Origin: Streptomyces sp. CG4
Lineage (GTDB): Bacteria > Actinomycetota > Actinomycetes > Streptomycetales > Streptomycetaceae
Direction: 5' to 3'
Assembly: GCF_041080655.1 (NCBI RefSeq)
Contig: NZ_CP163525.1
Location: 682,001-746,000, forward strand
Length of the DNA stretch: 64,000 bases
The position numbers were made by a program, and so were the translations under genes. The notes under the pieces are model-generated. The model made no database searches. It saw only the letters and a list, made by a program, of their open reading frames with translations, and was not told the DNA's origin. This document shows positions 60,247 to 64,000 of this stretch, piece after piece. Position 1 is the stretch's first letter. Each line of letters starts with the position of its first letter.

Positions 60247-60983
60247 TGCTTGCCTCCCAGCTCGGCGAGGTCCCGCACCACGATGGTGGCGCCGTGCGCG
60301 TACAGCGCGTCGCTCTGGCCCACGCGGTCCACCCCGACCACGTACCCGAAGCCGCCGGCGCGGCCCGCGTCCATGCCGGCCAGCGCGTCCTCGAAGACGG
60401 CGGCCCGGGAGGGTTCGACGCCCAGATCGTGGGCGGCGGCGAGGAAGGTGTCGGGGTGCGGCTTGCCCGGCAGCCGCCGTGCGGCGGCGACCACACCGTC
60501 GATCCGTACGTCGAAGAGGTGCTCGGCGCCGACCGAGCGCAGCACGTCCTGGCAGTTGGCGCTGGAGGAGACGATCGCGGTGCGCAGCCCCTCGGCGCGG
60601 ACCGCCTCCAGATAGCGCAGGGTGCCCTCGTAGGCCTCCACACCGCCGGTGTGGATCTTCGCCAGGAGCAGGGCGTTCTTGCGGTTGCCGAGGCCGTGCA
60701 CGGTGTGGGCGTCCGGCGGGTCCTCGGGGGTGCCCTCGGGCAGCTGGATACCGCGCGAGTCGAGGAAGGCGCGGACGCCGTCGGCGCGCGGGCGGCCGTC
60801 GACGTACTCGTCGTACTCGGCGACGGCGTCGAACGGCCGCGCCTGTTCCCCCTCGTAGTCCCGCAGGAACGCGTCGAACGCCTCCTTCCAGGCGGCCGCG
60901 TGCACGACGGCCGTCTTGGTGACGACCCCGTCGAGGTCGAACAGACAGGCCTGGATTCCGTCGGGCAGACCGAGCTGAGTCAT
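60243..60983 (-). CDS. pgmB: Beta-phosphoglucomutase (HAD family)
   Basis: 246 residues. HAD motif I ACLFDLDGVVTKTAVVHAAA (nucleophile Asp and acid-base Asp), cap domain, motif II IVSSSANCQDVL, Lys in RLPGKPHPDTFL and motif IV FEDALAGMDAGRAGG. It converts beta-glucose 1-phosphate to glucose 6-phosphate. It precedes and overlaps the GH65 gene by four bases, forming a phosphorylase-mutase pair. The ATG at 60983 has GGGGAA 11 nt upstream. Confidence 0.92.
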   Translation of the reverse strand: MTQLGLPDGIQACLFDLDGVVTKTAVVHAAAWKEAFDAFLRDYEGEQARPFDAVAEYDEYVDGRPRADGVRAFLDSRGIQLPEGTPEDPPDAHTVHGLGNRKNALLLAKIHTGGVEAYEGTLRYLEAVRAEGLRTAIVSSSANCQDVLRSVGAEHLFDVRIDGVVAAARRLPGKPHPDTFLAAAHDLGVEPSRAAVFEDALAGMDAGRAGGFGYVVGVDRVGQSDALYAHGATIVVRDLAELGGKQ

Positions 60984-61019
60984 ACCCAGCACTGTTCCCC
61001 ATGGGGCGCCGTCCAGTGA

Positions 61020-61075
61020 GTGGCACACGCCACACACCGCGCGAACTCCTGGTGGCACACTCTGCTGTGTGCCAC
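61020..61075. promoter_or_regulatory. Repeat array in the divergent promoter
   Basis: GTGGCACAC occurs at 61020-61028 and 61052-61060 (32 bp apart, three helical turns); its inverse GTGTGCCAC is at 61067-61075, so 61052-61075 is a perfect 9-bp dyad with a 6-nt centre. The first copy also forms GTGGC-ACAC-GCCAC. The array lies between pgmB-GH65 and the kinase gene and covers the kinase start codon, a typical placement for a local sugar repressor. Confidence 0.6.
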
Positions 61076-61737
61076 TGACCTTCACCGACCTTCTCGATCG
61101 TGCCCGTGGCCTCGTCCGGGACGGCCGGCGTGCCGTGCTCGGGATCGCGGGCAGCCCCGGCGCGGGCAAGACGACGCTCGCCGAGCAGTTGGTCCGGGCC
61201 CTGAACGCCGACGGGCCGCCCTGGGTCGCGCACGTTCCCATGGACGGCTTCCACCTGGCCGACGTCGAACTCGACCGGCTGGGCCGTCGGTCCCGCAAGG
61301 GCGCGCCGGACACCTTCGACGCGGCCGGCTATGCGGCACTGCTGCGGCGGCTCCGCGAGGACACCGAGGACGTGGTCTACGCCCCCGGCTTCGAGCGGGT
61401 GCTGGAGCAGCCCCTTGCCGGCGTGATCCCGGTACCACCGGCCGCCCGGCTCGTGGTCACCGAGGGCAACTACCTTCTGCTGGCGGAGGGTTCGTGGGCG
61501 CGGGTGCGGGCGTGCCTGGACGAGGTCTGGTTCTGCGAGACGTGCGAGGACGAACGGGTCCGCCGGCTGATCGCCCGGCACGAGGAGTTCGGGAAGGATC
61601 ACGAGGCGGCCGTGGCCTGGGTCCTGGGCACGGACCAGCACAACGCCGAACTGATCGCGACGACCCGGGGGCGGGCGGACCTGGTCGTGGACTGCGGGGT
61701 CCCGGAAATCCGGTCGACGGTGCACGGGGACGACTGA
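61069..61737 (+). CDS. Nucleoside/nucleotide kinase family protein
   Basis: 222 residues, P-loop kinase of the uridine-kinase/PRK type. Walker A is GIAGSPGAGKTTLAEQ; PMDGFHLADVELDRLGRRSR is the substrate-lid motif; LVVTEGNYLLLAEGSWARV the Walker-B-like strand. The exact substrate (pantothenate, uridine, fructose or another) is not predictable. The GTG at 61069 is inside the repeat array and lacks a ribosome site, so leaderless initiation or a slightly different start is possible. A hypothetical gene follows after 15 bp on the same strand. Confidence 0.88.
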   Translation: MPLTFTDLLDRARGLVRDGRRAVLGIAGSPGAGKTTLAEQLVRALNADGPPWVAHVPMDGFHLADVELDRLGRRSRKGAPDTFDAAGYAALLRRLREDTEDVVYAPGFERVLEQPLAGVIPVPPAARLVVTEGNYLLLAEGSWARVRACLDEVWFCETCEDERVRRLIARHEEFGKDHEAAVAWVLGTDQHNAELIATTRGRADLVVDCGVPEIRSTVHGDD

Positions 61738-61752
61738 CTACCCTGCGTTCTC

Positions 61753-62364
61753 ATGGGGTTGGACATCACCGTGCTCGCGCTCGACTGGGAGCGACTGGAG
61801 CGGACGCCGGCGGCCGAGCGGCAGGACGCGCTGTACGAGGCGGCGTGTCCCGACATCGACTGGGACGCGCAGCCCGAGACGGGCTGGGTGCGGCCCGCCT
61901 CGCCGGAGGTCCCCTGGGCCGACCGGTACGAGTTCCACAGCACCTTGGGCTCGTACAAGCCGCACTTCTGGGCCGGTGAATCCTGGGACGACGTAAGGCA
62001 GTTCGCCGCTCCGGCGCTCGCCCGAGCCCTGGACGCCTTCCTGGCCCGCCTGGGGGTGTGGGACGACGGCACGGACGAGGACGACGACGCTGCGGACCCC
62101 GGCCTGTTCCCCGCGGACCCGGCGCCCTGGCGGCCGAAGCTGCTGCTCGTCTGCCCGCCCGCGACCGTGTCCGAGCCGGCCGCCCACTGGTCCGAGGCCG
62201 AACCGCTGCTGGACGGCCTGCGCGAGGAGTACGACACGCACGCCGCCGCACCCGGCCGGTGGATCGGGAACTTCGACGAGTTCGCGGTGCTGCTGCGGGA
62301 GTGGGCCGTGGTGGTGCGTGCGGCCGAGCAGCGCGGCTGGGGGCTGCTCGGCCTGCCCATCTGA
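61753..62364 (+). CDS. Conserved hypothetical protein
   Basis: 203 residues, soluble, acidic, no signal or TM. Begins LDITVLALDWERLERTPAAE and ends with EFAVLLREWAVVVRAAEQRG. The form is common in Streptomyces, but I know no function. The ATG at 61753 lies 15 bp after the kinase stop, in one transcript with it. Convergent with the large gene at 62377, with 12 bp between stops. Confidence 0.8.
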   Translation: MGLDITVLALDWERLERTPAAERQDALYEAACPDIDWDAQPETGWVRPASPEVPWADRYEFHSTLGSYKPHFWAGESWDDVRQFAAPALARALDAFLARLGVWDDGTDEDDDAADPGLFPADPAPWRPKLLLVCPPATVSEPAAHWSEAEPLLDGLREEYDTHAAAPGRWIGNFDEFAVLLREWAVVVRAAEQRGWGLLGLPI

Positions 62365-62376
62365 ACGGTGGGGCGT

Positions 62377-64000
62377 TCAGCGGCTCAGGGTCAGCCGGGG
62401 TTCGCCGTGCGCGTCCCCGGGCGGATCACCGACCACCGCCGTGAACGCCTCGGTGTGTACCGTCAGCCCCTGATCGTCGTGATCAAAAGTGGGCGCGAAG
62501 TCCCCGCCGGGACCGTACCGTACGGCGAACACGTGCAGCCCGTCCGGCGCGCCCGGTGCCGGATCGGCCTCCAGGGCGCTGGAGGAGACCAGGTGCCGCC
62601 AGCCCTCGTCGGGGTTGCCGTAGCCGCGCGGGTCGGCGGCGAGGGTGAACGCGGCCTGTTCCTGGGTGAGTTCGGCGCGAGCGTCGAAGTGGTCGGGGCC
62701 GGCCTGCGTGGGGTGGGTGAGGCGCAGGCCGCCCGCCGAGGTGACCTCGCCCTCGGCACTGCGGCGCACCTGGTCGCCGTCGTCGGCGGCGTACGGCAGT
62801 CCGGACAGCAGGTACGGCGCCCCGTCGAGCCGTTCCACGGCGACCGTGACCCACAGGCGCGTCCCGTCGGTGACGTACAGCGAGCGCACATGGCGCAGGA
62901 CGTGGTCGCGGCCGACGACCGGCTTGGTCACCAGCTTCGCCGCGAGCCCGTCGGCACGGACGTCCGCGACCCGGACCTCTCCCATCGGGCGGCACAGCAG
63001 GAAGCCGTCGGTGACCGGGCCGAATCCGTGCTGGCGGCGCACGGCGGCAGGCAGGTGGTAAGTGCCGCCCGCCTCGACCAGGGAGGGGGTCATCCGGCTG
63101 TCGAAGGCCACCGAGACCGTGCCGGCGCGCAGCTGGTGCCGGGCCGGCCGGGCCGACGGGGTGCGATGCCAGCGGGTGGTGTCCTGGATCTGCCAGACCA
63201 GCATGAACGCGAAGTGCCCGTCGATCCCGCCGTCTTGCCTGACGGCGTGCCGGCCCCAGCGGGTGTCGCCCCGGTAGCGGCCGAGGTCGGAGCCGATGCG
63301 GGCGCTGAAGTAGCGCAGGCCCAGGACGGATTCGAAGCCGGAGTGCTGTTCGCTGTAGCGGGGGCCGCCGTTGTCGTAGCCGCCGCAGGTCAGGCGGGCG
63401 TCGAGGTAGCGGGCGAGGGTGTCGCCGTCCTCGGCGAACATCTCCTCGCCGCTGATCCGGTGGGCCTGGGCCAGGAAGGACAGGGAGATCGGGCCGTAGT
63501 TGTTGTCGTAGGCGCCGCCGTGCTCGGGCGGCAGCAGGGCACCCCGGTCACGGACCCGGTGGGCGCGGATCTCCTCGGCGTACAGGGCGAGGGCACGGGA
63601 GCGGACCGGGTCGCTCTCGTCCGGGGGCACGTGGCGGGCCAGCATCAGGCCGCCGACCACGCAGCCGATGGCCTGGTTGCCCGCCTGCTGCGGGTTGAAG
63701 AAGGTGGCCTCGGTGAGCCAGCGCCAGTAGCCGCGCGCCAACTTCCGTAGTTCCGTGCGTTGTTCGTCGTCCAGGAGGCCGTCGGCCGCGTCGAGGACGT
63801 TGACCGTCTGGAGCAGCGCCCAGACGGTGCTGGGCCAGTCGCCGATCGGATGGGCGCCTGCGGCGAGTACGTAACGGGCATACGGCAGGCCCGAGTTGAC
63901 CGCCCTGAGGTTCGGGTAGCCGGGGTTGTCCTCGGTGTACACGCGCTCGCGCAGGTGGAAGGCGAGGCTGTGGCGGACCGCCTCCGGGAGCCGGGGGTCC
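62377..64000 (-). CDS. Large protein of unknown function, heparinase-like layout, 5' end outside window
   Basis: 541 codons to the window edge; the frame is open through 64000 (DPRLPEAVRHSLAFHLRERV at the edge), so the start is missing. The visible N-terminal half is helical with regular aromatic-rich helix pairs (WPSTVWALLQTVNVLD, YWRWLTEATFFNPQQAGNQAIGC, HGGAYDNNYGPISLSFLAQAH), reminiscent of the (alpha/alpha) toroid of heparinase II/III and related lyases or hydrolases. The C-terminal half is beta-rich (TYHLPAAVRRQHGFGPVTDG, LSGLPYAADDGDQVRRSA). Assignment as a polysaccharide-acting enzyme is a weak inference; no catalytic residues were identified. Confidence 0.65.
   Translation of the reverse strand, partial: DPRLPEAVRHSLAFHLRERVYTEDNPGYPNLRAVNSGLPYARYVLAAGAHPIGDWPSTVWALLQTVNVLDAADGLLDDEQRTELRKLARGYWRWLTEATFFNPQQAGNQAIGCVVGGLMLARHVPPDESDPVRSRALALYAEEIRAHRVRDRGALLPPEHGGAYDNNYGPISLSFLAQAHRISGEEMFAEDGDTLARYLDARLTCGGYDNGGPRYSEQHSGFESVLGLRYFSARIGSDLGRYRGDTRWGRHAVRQDGGIDGHFAFMLVWQIQDTTRWHRTPSARPARHQLRAGTVSVAFDSRMTPSLVEAGGTYHLPAAVRRQHGFGPVTDGFLLCRPMGEVRVADVRADGLAAKLVTKPVVGRDHVLRHVRSLYVTDGTRLWVTVAVERLDGAPYLLSGLPYAADDGDQVRRSAEGEVTSAGGLRLTHPTQAGPDHFDARAELTQEQAAFTLAADPRGYGNPDEGWRHLVSSSALEADPAPGAPDGLHVFAVRYGPGGDFAPTFDHDDQGLTVHTEAFTAVVGDPPGDAHGEPRLTLSR

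Noticed and set aside
57892..61725. Continuous frame from GH65 into the kinase region
   Set aside because: The part beyond 60246 overlaps pgmB in another frame and the antisense of the kinase; the GTG at 60246 with the GTGA overlap is the sensible start.

Overview
The window is typical Streptomyces chromosome. It has very high G+C with GC-rich third codon positions, frequent GTG and TTG starts, and gene families that are characteristic of the genus: DUF574-type methyltransferases beside an XRE/DUF5753 regulator, RsbW-like ATPases, SpoIIE-type phosphatases, a mycothiol-synthase-like double GNAT, an LAETG sortase substrate, a proteasome beta subunit and an EfeUO/EfeB iron importer. No rRNA, tRNA, CRISPR array, prophage or intact insertion sequence was seen. 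The mixture of conserved housekeeping genes, decayed genes and small repeats suggests ordinary chromosome outside a biosynthetic cluster, with local gene loss.

Layout. 1-9.4 kb: pyruvate carboxylase (cut by the left edge), a rhomboid-like membrane protein, an aldo/keto reductase behind a MerR-type promoter, remnants of an MFS transporter and an iron-type alcohol dehydrogenase, and a membrane SpoIIE phosphatase. 9.4-15.1 kb: regulatory and SAM-methyltransferase genes with an RsbW-like ATPase, interrupted by a G4-prone and C-rich intergenic region. 15.1-24.7 kb: a puzzling pseudo-hydrolase/decarboxylase-like protein with a small helical neighbour, an NADPH-FMN reductase-like protein, a double GNAT, a cell-wall-anchored DUF1996 protein, an NlpC/P60 peptidase and an NAD-dependent epimerase/reductase. 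24.8-33 kb: FprA ferredoxin reductase behind an iron box, a broken DNA-binding-type gene, a PadR/membrane-protein pair with its palindrome, hypothetical proteins and a degraded ComB-like gene. 33.1-41.7 kb: two large tandem SpoIIE phosphatases (one with sensor, GAF, phosphatase and kinase-like ATPase domains), a hypothetical protein and a GH15 enzyme. 41.8-49.6 kb: molybdopterin oxidoreductase, soluble transhydrogenase, a NicO nickel transporter with a Nur-like box, then the iron importer encoded as an EfeU-EfeO fusion plus a Tat-exported DyP peroxidase behind an iron box. 49.8-57.8 kb: a translationally coupled DedA-PAP2-PAP2-response regulator run whose histidine kinase has been deleted, a stand-alone proteasome beta subunit, a lipid flippase-like protein and a membrane glycosyltransferase, and a BlaI/M56 pair with matching operators. 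57.9-64 kb: a GH65 phosphorylase/hydrolase coupled to beta-phosphoglucomutase, a nucleoside-kinase-like protein with a repeat-rich promoter, and the end of a large protein of unknown function.

How genes work together. Metal supply is a theme: an iron box precedes fprA and the EfeUO/EfeB operon, and a Nur-like box precedes the nickel permease. Lipid-carrier handling is a second theme: DedA plus two PAP2 phosphatases plus a response regulator, and nearby a flippase-like protein and a polyisoprenyl-phosphate-type glycosyltransferase under a BlaI-like operator. Signal output through PP2C/SpoIIE phosphatases and RsbW-like ATPases is a third theme (four genes). alpha-Glucan/disaccharide use appears twice (GH15; GH65 with beta-phosphoglucomutase). 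The strongest oddities are the orphan proteasome beta subunit beside a deletion scar, the catalytically altered hydrolase/ADC-like fusion, and a run of four 10-bp tandem repeats upstream of a membrane protein gene.
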